Assembly: GCF_002998435.1 (NCBI RefSeq) | Contig: NZ_CP027231.1 | Span: forward strand, 3,203,001-3,267,000 | DNA length: 64,000 nucleotides | Direction: 5' to 3' | Source: Bacteroides zoogleoformans | Lineage (GTDB): Bacteria > Bacteroidota > Bacteroidia > Bacteroidales > Bacteroidaceae | Shown here: positions 1 through 8,125 of the stretch, in pieces | Numbering within the stretch: position 1 is the first letter of the stretch | Layout of the letters: each line of letters opens with the position of its first letter | The notes under the pieces: generated by a model | Told to the model about the DNA's origin: nothing | Seen by the model: the letters and a program-made list of their open reading frames with translations, nothing else | Database searches by the model: none | Made by a program: the position numbers and the translations under genes

Positions 1-431
1 GTAGGAGTGCCTTTTTGCGCAGCTATCTGTTCGGAAGTTTGCTCATCGATATACGCTTTGCCCTCTTTGATGAGATGAACGGCAAAGTCCCAAAGCTGCT
101 GAAAATAGTCGGAAGCATAGTATTCATTTCCCCACTGATAACCTAACCATCGGATGTCCTCCTTTATGGATTCTACGTATTCCACATCTTCTTTGGTAGG
201 GTTGGTGTCGTCGAAGCGCAGGTTGCAAATGCCGCCATGGGCCGCAGCGATGCCAAAATCAAGGCAGATGGCCTTGGCATGTCCGATATGAAGATAACCG
301 TTCGGTTCCGGCGGAAAACGTGTTTGCACTTTATTCCCGTTTTTACCTTCTCTTAAATCGTTCTCTACTATTTGTTCTATGAAATTCAGGCTCTTTTTTT
401 CGTTTGTTTCTTCACTTCTTGCTTCTGCCAT
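1..431 (-). CDS. glnS: Glutaminyl-tRNA synthetase, N-terminal part (runs off the window)
   Basis: Charges tRNA-Gln with glutamine in the cytoplasm. The visible 143 residues start at the ATG at 431 and hold the class I signature HIGH at residues 48-51 inside the run [17 protein letters not shown], followed by [10 protein letters not shown], both typical of GlnRS rather than bacterial GluRS. The gene continues beyond position 1, so the KMSKS loop and anticodon-binding domain are not seen. A TAAATTTG promoter box lies at 453-460 on the minus strand, giving a very short leader; that box sits in a sequence repeated at 11083-11157. GlnRS is normal in Bacteroidetes, although many bacteria lack it. 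Confidence 0.93.
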   Translation of the reverse strand, partial: MAEARSEETNEKKSLNFIEQIVENDLREGKNGNKVQTRFPPEPNGYLHIGHAKAICLDFGIAAAHGGICNLRFDDTNPTKEDVEYVESIKEDIRWLGYQWGNEYYASDYFQQLWDFAVHLIKEGKAYIDEQTSEQIAAQKGTP

Positions 432-450
432 ACTACTTACTGTTTTCGTT

Positions 451-526
451 GGTGCAAATTTAGATATAAATCACGATTTATATGCCAGTGTGATAAGAAA
501 AAATCAAGACCACCCCTATCTTTGTG
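451..526 (-). repeat. About 75-bp dispersed element carrying a promoter box, copy 1
   Basis: Read on the minus strand this stretch matches 11083-11157 on the plus strand. Shared landmarks in order are AAAGATAG, GTGGTCTTGATTTTTT, GGCATATAAA, ATTTATA and AAATTTGCA. It ends in a TAnnTTTG-type box that is placed to start glnS. The plus strand of the same element also shows TATCTTTG at 517-524, so it may be promoter-active both ways. A 60-codon open frame at 379-561 is only a by-product. Confidence 0.6.
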
Positions 527-561
527 GCGTGGGAGGTCTCGGTGAGCAAGCCTCAGGATAA

Positions 562-822
562 ATGTTTCACGAGTTCTTAGTCTCAAAATATAATAGCCTA
601 TGCGGTAAAGATGTATTTGTTATCCTAATATATGGGGTTAGTTGGCGTAATATAATGCAATTTTTCATTGTAAAAATGCGTGAATGCGCAGTTTTAGTAC
701 CGTAAAACGGTGTCTCATATGGAAATTCCTTGGTCACCATGGATTAGGACACAACACGTTCTTTACCTGATAGACATCAGACATTTTTTAGTATAATTTC
801 AGGATTCTGTCAAAAATAGTCT
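562..822. other. Gene-free stretch with no recognised feature
   Basis: AT-rich DNA between the glnS leader and the promoter-like boxes at 823-830 (TATATTTG) and 950-957. I see no open frame with coding character, no tRNA and no strong hairpin here. Confidence 0.5.
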
Positions 823-924
823 TATATTTGCCCTTGAAGACGCTTGCAAATGTAGAAAAGTGCTTTGAAATGATAATTATGCTAAACTGTTTTCCGAAAA
901 GATGTTATAAGACATGTTTTTTAA

Positions 925-957
925 TTTGGTTGGTATCACGAAAAGCGTCTATATTTG
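925..957 (+). promoter_or_regulatory. Promoter of candidate small RNA
   Basis: TTTG at 925-928, 21 bp, then TATATTTG at 950-957. This matches the Bacteroides -33/-7 consensus. No reading frame follows; the transcript would stop at the terminator ending near 1052. Confidence 0.55.
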
Positions 958-962
958 CACCG

Positions 963-1052
963 TTATCCTGAAAACAATCTTTTTACCTTAAAAAAAACTA
1001 ATACCTATTGAAAACTGAAAAAAGGAGGCTTTGTGAAAAGCTTCCTTTTTTT
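963..1052 (+). ncRNA. Candidate small RNA of about 90 nt
   Basis: The unit runs from a well-formed promoter (925-957) to a strong intrinsic terminator: a 9-bp stem with arms 1024-1032 and 1037-1045, followed by seven or more T. The body is A-rich and unstructured. ribE has its own TATCTTTG box at 1077-1084, after the terminator, so this is unlikely to be just the ribE leader. I do not recognise the family. Alternatively it is an attenuated leader, but the second promoter argues against that. Confidence 0.4.
1018..1052 (+). terminator. Intrinsic terminator before ribE
   Basis: GGAGGCTTT pairs with AAAGCTTCC (one G-T pair) around a 4-base loop, followed by an unbroken T run. It closes the candidate small RNA. 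Confidence 0.75.
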
Positions 1053-1076
1053 ATGCCTCATATAAAGCTCTTTTTT

Positions 1077-1084
1077 TATCTTTG
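1077..1084 (+). promoter_or_regulatory. ribE promoter -7 box
   Basis: TATCTTTG, 39 bp before the ribE start codon. The -33 region is T-rich without a clear TTTG. No FMN riboswitch is visible upstream. Confidence 0.5.
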
Positions 1085-1122
1085 CAGGCACTATAGCAAT
1101 AACCTAAAAGTATAATAAGACA

Positions 1123-1725
1123 ATGTTTTCCGGAATTGTAGAAGAATGTGCCGTGTTGGTGGCCGTGGTTAAAGAACGGGAGAATGTGCATTTCACGTTT
1201 AAGTGTTCGTTTGTAAACGAACTGAAAATAGATCAGAGTGTTTCTCATAACGGTGTTTGCCTTACTGTGGTCAGTTTGACAGATGATACATATACCGTGA
1301 CGGCGATGAAAGAAACGCTGGAGCGTTCCAATCTTGGTCTGCTGGAGGTAGGCGACGAAGTGAATGTGGAGCGTAGCATGATGATGAACGGGCGTTTGGA
1401 CGGACATATCGTTCAGGGACATGTCGATCAGACTGCTACATGCATCGATATAAAGGATGCGGAGGGAAGTTATTATTTCACCTTCAAGTATGCTTTTGAC
1501 AAAGAGATGGCAAAACGGGGATACATCACGGTGGATAAAGGCTCGGTAACGGTCAACGGAGTCAGCCTGACCGTATGCAACCCCACCGAAGATACTTTCC
1601 AAGTGGCCATTATTCCTTATACTTTTGAAAACACCAATTTCCATGCTTTCCGGATTGGCAGTGTGGTGAATATTGAGTTTGATATTATCGGTAAGTATAT
1701 CAGCCGCATTAACAAGCTGATATAG
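1123..1725 (+). CDS. ribE: Riboflavin synthase alpha chain
   Basis: Dismutates two molecules of 6,7-dimethyl-8-ribityllumazine to riboflavin in the cytoplasm. The 200-residue length is normal. It shows the family's two tandem lumazine-binding barrels: MFSGIVEE opens the first, with SHNGVCLTV near its middle, and IVQGHVD opens the second, with VNGVSLTV. The gene stands alone: it is followed by a convergent hydrolase and no other rib gene is nearby. The antisense frame at 1051-1644 is a shadow. Confidence 0.95.
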   Translation: MFSGIVEECAVLVAVVKERENVHFTFKCSFVNELKIDQSVSHNGVCLTVVSLTDDTYTVTAMKETLERSNLGLLEVGDEVNVERSMMMNGRLDGHIVQGHVDQTATCIDIKDAEGSYYFTFKYAFDKEMAKRGYITVDKGSVTVNGVSLTVCNPTEDTFQVAIIPYTFENTNFHAFRIGSVVNIEFDIIGKYISRINKLI

Positions 1726-1876
1726 TTGCCTGTATCAACAAGTACACCCAACACCATTCCGGCCGAAACTCCCACAAACACTTTAGCCATGCCTTGGGTG
1801 AATCTTTCTTATCGACAGATGTCACTGCGACGGTGAAAGCCATCGACATATATATCTTCGTATAAGCCCCTCGTTG

Positions 1877-2944
1877 TTACTTCAAATAGTTCTGATAGAA
1901 CGCCTTGATTTGGTCAAATGGGATATAATTATTATCACCGCCATCGTACAAATCGGTATGCGTTGCATCAGGAACTATTATCAGCTGTTTATTGTCGCCC
2001 TTGAGTTTCTTGAATGTATCCTCGCCCATATAACGAGAGTGAGCCTTTTCGCCATGAACGATGAGTACGGCATTACGCAGATCTTCAGGATGTGCGAGGA
2101 TAGTATTGTTCATCCACCCTGTCATGGCTTGCAGCTTCCAGCCATTCTTTGAGTTCACGGAACGCTCGTTATAGCCGCGTTTAGTGGTGTAGTAGGCGGA
2201 ATATTGCTGAATGAATGCCGGTTCCTTTCCCGTGAGCTTGTCGAATGGAACGTTGGTGGCGGCACGCTGCTGTGCGCCTGTGGCATACTCTTCGGTGCGT
2301 AGCTGTGCTATCTGTGCCTTGCTCTGATAGCGTTCGTCGGCAGTGCCGCTGTCGTTATAACCCCATGCGCCTATGCGTGGCATGTCGTACATGGTACTGG
2401 CTACGGTGGCTTTGATGCGTGGGTCGTTAGCTGCTGCATTCAGTGCAATGCCTCCCCAACCGCAGATACCAAGAATACCGATGTGATTGGCATCGACGTT
2501 TGGCAGGTTGCTCAAGTAGTCTACAGCAGCCTGAAAGTCTTCCGTATTGATGTCGAGTGAGAACATATCGCGCGGTTGTCCACCACTTTCGCCCGTAAAC
2601 GACGGGTCGAATGCTATTGTAAGAAAGCCCATCTCGGCGAGTCTCTGTGCGTAAATACCGCTCGATTGCTCTTTTACTGCGCCGAATGGTCCACTTACGG
2701 CAATGGCCGACAGCTTACCCGCAACTTCCTTGGGTGTGTACATGTCGGCAGCGAGCTCGATGCCGAAGTGATTATGGAAGGTTACTTTCTTATGTTCTAC
2801 TTTGTCACTCTTAAGGAACGTTTTGTCCCATTGCTGTGTCAGCAGCAGCTTGGCAGGCTCTTGCATTGCTGTCTGCTTGTCGTTTATCTGCGCATTGCTC
2901 ATCATTGTCATACTCAATAATGTTGTTAAAATTAAATTCTTCAT
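1877..2944 (-). CDS. Secreted alpha/beta hydrolase of the dienelactone-hydrolase type
   Basis: A 355-residue protein with a signal peptide (MKNLILTTLLSMTMMSNAQ) and an alpha/beta-hydrolase fold. The nucleophile elbow reads GICGWG with Cys161 where serine is usual, as in dienelactone hydrolases. The acid and histidine are probably in the C-terminal IIVPDATHTDLYDG. Its substrate is not evident. It is divergent from an AraC-family gene across 198 bp that holds a perfect inverted repeat (3051-3077), so that regulator probably controls it. A TAATTTTG box for this gene lies at 3010-3017 on the minus strand. Confidence 0.8.
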   Translation of the reverse strand: MKNLILTTLLSMTMMSNAQINDKQTAMQEPAKLLLTQQWDKTFLKSDKVEHKKVTFHNHFGIELAADMYTPKEVAGKLSAIAVSGPFGAVKEQSSGIYAQRLAEMGFLTIAFDPSFTGESGGQPRDMFSLDINTEDFQAAVDYLSNLPNVDANHIGILGICGWGGIALNAAANDPRIKATVASTMYDMPRIGAWGYNDSGTADERYQSKAQIAQLRTEEYATGAQQRAATNVPFDKLTGKEPAFIQQYSAYYTTKRGYNERSVNSKNGWKLQAMTGWMNNTILAHPEDLRNAVLIVHGEKAHSRYMGEDTFKKLKGDNKQLIIVPDATHTDLYDGGDNNYIPFDQIKAFYQNYLK

Positions 2945-3050
2945 ATTCCTGATATTTTTAAATGTTCTACTTTGAAGTCAGAAGATGCTGTAATCTTTGT
3001 TTCCGAATGCAAAATTAGTTGTTTTGGCACTGGTAACAGATAGATATATT

Positions 3051-3077
3051 AACGATAAAATTACCGATTTTATCGTT
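3051..3077. promoter_or_regulatory. Perfect inverted repeat between divergent promoters (candidate operator)
   Basis: AACGATAAAAT, a 5-base centre (TACCG), then ATTTTATCGTT: eleven-base arms with no mismatch. It lies between the hydrolase box (3010-3017, minus) and the AraC-gene box (TATTTTTG, 3113-3120, with CTTG at 3089-3092). That position suits an operator acting on both genes. It could also act as a terminator for antisense transcription. Confidence 0.5.
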
Positions 3078-3142
3078 TTTGTGTTTTTCTTGGTAATTAC
3101 AAGTAAAATGGATATTTTTGTTCACAAAATGTATCACCGCGT

Positions 3143-4045
3143 ATGAAAGAAATTCTGCATATCAACACGGCCAACGATTACGCCAATGACATTGGAGCAC
3201 CCGTTTATCATCCTCATGTGTCAGTGATTCATTATGACGAGATGGGGAGAATACGCCATACCCTCAACCGATTCGATGTGTATGCCATTTTTGTGCAGAA
3301 GAACTTTCCGGACCAACTTACTTATGGTGTTGGCAACTATGCTGCTGACGAGGATGCATTGTTGGCTTATGCTCCCGGACAGATAGGAGGAAAGGCCGAC
3401 GATGGCACAGTGGAACAGTATAATGGTTGGGTACTGATGTTCGACCCGGAATTTGTCTATGGCACAGAATTTGAACGCAACTTGAACAATTATCACTATT
3501 TTTCGTATAATACAAACGAGGCACTAAAACTCACTGCCGACGAGATGGCGATAATAAACCATATCATGTCAGCTATTCGCAGAGAGTTGAAGGCCAATCA
3601 GCCGCATGCCGACCGGATTGTGCAAGATTATATTCTGCTGTTAGCCGATTTTTGTAATCGATTCTATGACCGGCAATTCCTGAAAGCGACAGAAAACAAG
3701 AGTGACATTCTCGCCCGTTTTCAGCAAGTACTACTGAAGTATTACGAAAATGGGAGACAATATAAAAGTGGGATTCCCAGTGTGAAATACTGTGCAAGTG
3801 AACTCTTCATGTCGCCCGGCTATTTTGGAGATGTTATCCGTAAAGCACTGGGTCAAAGTCCCTTGCAATATATCCGCGGATTCGTCGTCGACCGCTCCAA
3901 AATGCTCATAGCATCCGGCAAGACAATTGCGGAAGTAGCCTATAGCACAGGCTTCGACTATCCCCAACATTTCACCTGTGTGTTCAAGAAGGAGACGGGC
4001 ATGCTGCCTTCCAAATATTTGGAATCTATTAAGATTGTCAAATGA
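3143..4045 (+). CDS. AraC-family transcriptional regulator
   Basis: A 300-residue protein with an N-terminal cupin-like sensing region and a C-terminal AraC double helix-turn-helix (about residues 205-298). The first helix pair covers CASELFMSPGYFGDVIRKAL, and the second covers TIAEVAYSTGFDYPQHFTCVFK, ending with the usual GMLPSKYL. Its promoter is CTTG-N20-TATTTTTG ending at 3120. Divergent placement next to the hydrolase gene and the inverted repeat between them suggest it controls that gene and itself. The inducer is unknown. Confidence 0.9.
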   Translation: MKEILHINTANDYANDIGAPVYHPHVSVIHYDEMGRIRHTLNRFDVYAIFVQKNFPDQLTYGVGNYAADEDALLAYAPGQIGGKADDGTVEQYNGWVLMFDPEFVYGTEFERNLNNYHYFSYNTNEALKLTADEMAIINHIMSAIRRELKANQPHADRIVQDYILLLADFCNRFYDRQFLKATENKSDILARFQQVLLKYYENGRQYKSGIPSVKYCASELFMSPGYFGDVIRKALGQSPLQYIRGFVVDRSKMLIASGKTIAEVAYSTGFDYPQHFTCVFKKETGMLPSKYLESIKIVK

Positions 4046-4201
4046 AAAGCTTGTAAATATCCATATCGTTGTGCCCCTCATGTTATTCTTTTTTTCAAAA
4101 TAGCACCGGAAGTAAATATATCCATAGTTCCCGGCAGGCAACCATATGGGAAAAGATTATATGCATGGGCCAAAACAGTTCGTGGAACAAATAAAAAGCA
4201 T

Positions 4202-4209
4202 TATATTTG
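4202..4209 (+). promoter_or_regulatory. -7 box for the DUF4468 gene
   Basis: TATATTTG, 73 bp before the start codon at 4282. Confidence 0.45.
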
Positions 4210-4281
4210 CCCCCATGCTTTTTCCTTTCCATCTCTCATTCGGAAGAAAGTTTTTGAGATTGACTGTTAAATTAAAGACAT

Positions 4282-5370
4282 ATGTTTATTATGAAAAAAT
4301 TGACACATTTTCTTTTCTTGTTGTTTTGCTTTTGTCTATCTGCTCCGTTGTATGCACAGGACAGAGATGACAGCAGATATTTAGCCGGTGCCGTTCCCGA
4401 AGTGAATGGTAAAGTGGTATTTTCAAAAGAGTTCAGCATTCCCGGTATGTCACAAGACGAAATCTATGAACGAATATCCCAATGGATGGACAAACGACTG
4501 AAAAAAAACGGGAACAACAGCCGTATCGTTTTTACCGATAAAGCCAAAGGACAGATTGTGGGTACCGGCGAAGAATGGATTATATTCAGTTCGAGCGCTT
4601 TGTCTCTTGATCGCACCAAAGTGTCCTATCAGCTGACGGTGAACTGCCTACCGGAAAAGAGCATGCTCGAAATAGAGAAAATCCGATTCAGTTATCGGGA
4701 AGGGAAAGAAAAATATACTGCGGAAGAATGGATTACTGACAAATATGCCCTGAACAAAGCCAAAACAAAATTGATACGCGGTCTTGCCAAGTGGCGTAGA
4801 AAAACCGTAGACTTTGCAGACAGCTTCACTCAAGAAATAACCGAATCGCTCAGCGCTTCTACAGCACAAAATTTGACTGAGGGGCAAAAAGAAGAACAAA
4901 AAGCTATTACCGGCTCAGGCCCGATAGTGATTACTCCTAAAAAGCAAGTGATAGTAGATACTCCTCAAACAACCGGAGTGGCTGTTACAGAGCAGACACA
5001 GACAACGGTTGCGGTTGCAGGATACAGACAAGTATCCCCTCAAGATTTATCTTCTAATGCCATTCAAACAGGAAATGGAAGACTGGTTATCGTGATAGGA
5101 GATGATCCATTCAATATGACAATGATGACTGCTAACTCCGGCGGCTCATTGGGTAAAGTCAACGGAAAGTCGGTTGTCTTTAGCATTCTGTCGCCCGACC
5201 AGCCATACGAACAAATGGAAAAAGCGGAAAATTACATCATTCGCTTCTACCCGACAGGACAAACAGAACCTGCGCTGATACTGGAATGCAAGAAACTTCC
5301 CTCACCTGCCGCGATGGAAGGTATGCCACGTACCTATGTGGGAGAAATCATTAAAGCAATGGCTAAATAA
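4282..5370 (+). CDS. Exported DUF4468 domain protein
   Basis: A 362-residue protein with a signal peptide ending near LSAPLYAQ. After cleavage, residues about 35-160 match the DUF4468 pattern (VFSKEFSIPGMSQDEIYERI, then WMDKRL), a fold seen in exported Bacteroides proteins of unknown role. The middle (about 190-255) is rich in T, Q and V and looks disordered. The C-terminal part (about 265-360) forms a second compact region that may be a repeat of the fold. ATG codons at 4282 and 4291 are both possible starts. No function can be given. Confidence 0.75.
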   Translation: MFIMKKLTHFLFLLFCFCLSAPLYAQDRDDSRYLAGAVPEVNGKVVFSKEFSIPGMSQDEIYERISQWMDKRLKKNGNNSRIVFTDKAKGQIVGTGEEWIIFSSSALSLDRTKVSYQLTVNCLPEKSMLEIEKIRFSYREGKEKYTAEEWITDKYALNKAKTKLIRGLAKWRRKTVDFADSFTQEITESLSASTAQNLTEGQKEEQKAITGSGPIVITPKKQVIVDTPQTTGVAVTEQTQTTVAVAGYRQVSPQDLSSNAIQTGNGRLVIVIGDDPFNMTMMTANSGGSLGKVNGKSVVFSILSPDQPYEQMEKAENYIIRFYPTGQTEPALILECKKLPSPAAMEGMPRTYVGEIIKAMAK

Positions 5371-5399
5371 CAATTTCTAAACCTATAAAAACAAAAATC

Positions 5400-5585
5400 G
5401 TGAGCATAGAAGAGGCAATGATGGGTGGTATTGTCTTTAAAGGCAAAAAAGAAAAAGCCAAAGGAGAGAATAAAGTAAAGACCAAGGCTAAGAAGAAGAC
5501 CTACATCACGGGGCAGCATGGTTCCGCATCGGCTAAAATGAAAGCGGAGATTCGCCGTAAACGTGCTAACAGGCATAAGAAATAG
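5400..5585 (+). CDS. Small lysine-rich protein
   Basis: A 61-codon frame opening with GTG, 29 bp after the DUF4468 gene, so probably its co-transcribed partner. It is extremely basic (runs such as KGKKEKAKGENKVKTKAKKK and RRKRANRHKK), with no signal peptide. Such composition suggests nucleic-acid or ribosome contact, but this is inference. ATG codons at 5418 and 5421 are alternative starts and may be the real ones. It could also be spurious. Confidence 0.4.
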   Translation: MSIEEAMMGGIVFKGKKEKAKGENKVKTKAKKKTYITGQHGSASAKMKAEIRRKRANRHKK

Positions 5586-5608
5586 ATAAACGGTCGCATG
5601 CCTTTGTC

Positions 5609-7921
5609 TTATTGCATGAGCGGCAGTTGCAGTTCTTGGTCTTTCTTCAGTGTGTACACGTCCTGATAAACCTGTACTTTCAGCGCTTCGCCGGCCTTGA
5701 GCAAGATGCGTATCTCCTTGCCTATGTGCAGACGCAACGTGCATCCCCGGTAATTGATTTTGAAAGAATAACTGTTCCACTTCTGAGGCACGACGGGAGA
5801 GAATTTCAACATCTCGCCTTGTACCTGCATGCCTGCAAAGCCCCGTACGATGACGAGCCATGCGCCCGGCATGCTGGTGATATGCAGGCCTTGGCAGGCT
5901 TCGTTATTATAGTCGTCCAAGTCGAGTCGCGTGGCATGCACGAAGAGGCGGTAGGCCTTTTCCACTTCGCCGATGCGGGCGGCGAGGATGGCGTGGATGT
6001 GCGGTGAGAGGGATGATTCGTGCACCGTCATCGGCTCGTAGAACTCGAAGTTGCGGCGGACGGTATCCGTATCGAAATTGAAGTAATAGAGATAAAGCCC
6101 CAGCAACACGTCGCTTTGCTTGATGTAGCACGAACGCAGGATGCGGTCCCACGACCAGTGCTGGTTGATGGGGCGCTCTTCGGCGGGGATGTTGTCGGCG
6201 CTTTCCAGTACCTTGTCCATATAACCGTCGTTCTGGACGAAGATGTTCCGTTCCTTATCTTCAGGCAGATACATCTGCTCGATGATTTCCTCCCAACGCT
6301 TGCTCTCTTCGGGCTGATTGAACCGGGTGGTGCGGCAGATGTGGGCATACCGCTCGGGATATTTCCGCTCGATGACTTCCAGAAAACGGAGGGTCATCCT
6401 GAGGCATTGTATGCAGGAGTAGTTGGTGTACCAGTTGTTGTCCACGTTGTTCTCGTATTCGTCCGGTCCGGTGACACCGAGGATGACGTATTTCTGCTTC
6501 GGTTGCGAGAAAGACACCCGTTGGCTCCAGAAGCGGCTGACGGCAATCATCACTTCCAGGCCATATTGGGCGATGTAGTCCGTCGAGCCGGTCAGTATGG
6601 CGTGCTGGACAATGGCGTAAACGATGATGTTGTTGCGGTGTATCTCCTCGAAAGTTATTTCCCATTCGCTGTGGCACTCTTCGCCGTTGTTGGTCATTTG
6701 CGGATATAGTGCGGCTCCATCCTTGAAGCCCAGTTTACGGGCATTGTCTATGGCTTTGGTCAGGTGGTTGTAGCGGTAAATCAGCAAGTTCTTCGTAATC
6801 TCCTTGGGGGTGGAGAGCAGGAAGAAAGGCACGCAGCACAACTCGGTGTTCCAATAAGTGTTTCCGCCGTACTTTTCGCCCGTGAAGCCTTTGGGGCCGA
6901 TGTTCAGGCGCGGGTCGTCTCCGCGGTAAGTCTGGTGAAGCTGGAAGATGTTGTAGCGGATGCCTTGCTGCACCTCCGGGTCGCCTTCGATGGAGACGTC
7001 CGTTTCGTCCCAGATGCTCTGCCAGGCTTGCTTGTGCTCGTCCAGCAGGGCGTCCCAGCCTATCTGCTTGGCTTTGCGCGCTTGGTCCACGGAGGCGTCT
7101 ACCAGTTCGCTCCGTTCATTGTAGAGCGAGGAGGTGATGGCGGTGTATTTGATGAGCGTTACGCGGTCGCCGGGTTTTACGTCGGCGCCTACGCTGAATC
7201 CTGCCTGTTTCTCTTTCTCTATGCGTATGGGGATGGCTCCGGCCTCTTTGCCGTTCTTGAAGAACCGGTAGGTCATGGCATAGCACACCTGCGCGTCTTC
7301 CCGCCGGGTCTGTGTCCAGAGGTAGGCGCAATCGCCGGCAGAGCCGGAACGCAGGATGTTCCATATTTTGATGTTCGGGTGGTCAGGGTCGTCCACGGCG
7401 CCCGCGTCGAGTATGGGCACGAGCGATACTCTTCCGGTGTAGTTGACGGACGAAACGCTGTATTTGATGAGGCTGAGGTCGGGACGGGCCATGTCGGCGA
7501 TGTGCTCCACATGGATGCGGAGTTTGTTTCCTTGCGGGGAGGTGACCTCCATGTCGCGGTAGGAGATGCCCTCTTTCATGTCGAGGCGGCGGATGAAGCT
7601 GTCCACATCCCATACCGCTACGTCTAATTCTTCGTCAATGAGGCGCAGGCCCATACGGCTCCAGTCCGCCGCTTTGGGGATTCGGGTGTAATAGTGGGGG
7701 AATCCGTTCTTCCACCACTCCACACGGGTTTTATCCAGAAAGGTGATGCCTGCCACGAACGAAGCCCGGTAGCTGTCGCTGCCATAAGACTCTTCAAAAT
7801 ATCCCCGTTGACCGAAACGCCCGTTTCCAAGACTGAATATACTTTCGGACATTCGTTGACGGTCGGGGTGGAACCCATCTTCGATGATGTTCCATTCATC
7901 GGTTTTGAGATATTTCTTCAT
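5609..7921 (-). CDS. GH65 disaccharide phosphorylase (maltose/kojibiose type)
   Basis: A 770-residue GH65 enzyme. The family cleaves alpha-glucosidic disaccharides with phosphate, giving beta-glucose 1-phosphate and a free sugar. The general acid is expected at Glu488 in VTGPDEYENNVDNNWYTN. The glucose-binding loop reads YGGNTYWNTE (351-360), where the family usually has WDTE, so Asn358 replaces Asp. There is no signal peptide, so it acts in the cytoplasm on sugar brought in by the upstream MFS transporter. It is the last gene of the lacI-MFS-GH65 unit. No beta-phosphoglucomutase gene, a frequent partner, is in the window. Confidence 0.9.
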   Translation of the reverse strand: MKKYLKTDEWNIIEDGFHPDRQRMSESIFSLGNGRFGQRGYFEESYGSDSYRASFVAGITFLDKTRVEWWKNGFPHYYTRIPKAADWSRMGLRLIDEELDVAVWDVDSFIRRLDMKEGISYRDMEVTSPQGNKLRIHVEHIADMARPDLSLIKYSVSSVNYTGRVSLVPILDAGAVDDPDHPNIKIWNILRSGSAGDCAYLWTQTRREDAQVCYAMTYRFFKNGKEAGAIPIRIEKEKQAGFSVGADVKPGDRVTLIKYTAITSSLYNERSELVDASVDQARKAKQIGWDALLDEHKQAWQSIWDETDVSIEGDPEVQQGIRYNIFQLHQTYRGDDPRLNIGPKGFTGEKYGGNTYWNTELCCVPFFLLSTPKEITKNLLIYRYNHLTKAIDNARKLGFKDGAALYPQMTNNGEECHSEWEITFEEIHRNNIIVYAIVQHAILTGSTDYIAQYGLEVMIAVSRFWSQRVSFSQPKQKYVILGVTGPDEYENNVDNNWYTNYSCIQCLRMTLRFLEVIERKYPERYAHICRTTRFNQPEESKRWEEIIEQMYLPEDKERNIFVQNDGYMDKVLESADNIPAEERPINQHWSWDRILRSCYIKQSDVLLGLYLYYFNFDTDTVRRNFEFYEPMTVHESSLSPHIHAILAARIGEVEKAYRLFVHATRLDLDDYNNEACQGLHITSMPGAWLVIVRGFAGMQVQGEMLKFSPVVPQKWNSYSFKINYRGCTLRLHIGKEIRILLKAGEALKVQVYQDVYTLKKDQELQLPLMQ

Positions 7922-8015
7922 CGTTGTGTGTTTTCAGAGGTTATCGCCGTAAAGATAAGCAATATGCGGGAATAAAGGAGAATATCAGAGGACAAAATTT
8001 GAGGTAGGAATGAAA

Positions 8016-8066
8016 GACACCGGAGGAAGACGCCGTCTCTCGCTGCCGGGCGCTTTCCTCGGTGTC
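8016..8066. other. Strong stem-loop between the MFS and GH65 genes
   Basis: GACACCGGAGGAAGACGCC pairs with GGGCGCTTTCCTCGGTGTC with few mismatches, giving a stem of about 18 bp in the 204-bp gap. No T run follows on the minus strand, so a processing or stability element is more likely than a terminator. Confidence 0.5.
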
Positions 8067-8125
8067 GGGCGGGGGAACCGGTGTCGGACTGCCTCCCCGC
8101 TCGGACATGTTTCTGAAGCCGGTTA

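Noticed and set aside
379..561. 60-codon frame with a signal-peptide-like start
   Set aside because: It is antisense to the glnS start and runs through the dispersed promoter repeat; no ribosome-binding context or homology is evident.
840..1122. FMN riboswitch before ribE
   Set aside because: None of the conserved RFN-element segments is present; the hairpin there is a plain terminator.
1726..1876. Possible gene remnant on the minus strand (short frames with a hydrophobic stretch)
   Set aside because: Two frames look faintly protein-like but neither matches a family I know and both run into ribE antisense.
6020..7627. Long plus-strand frames (229 and 287 codons) opposite the GH65 gene
   Set aside because: Typical antisense shadows in a GC-rich gene; the GH65 frame is intact with all motifs.
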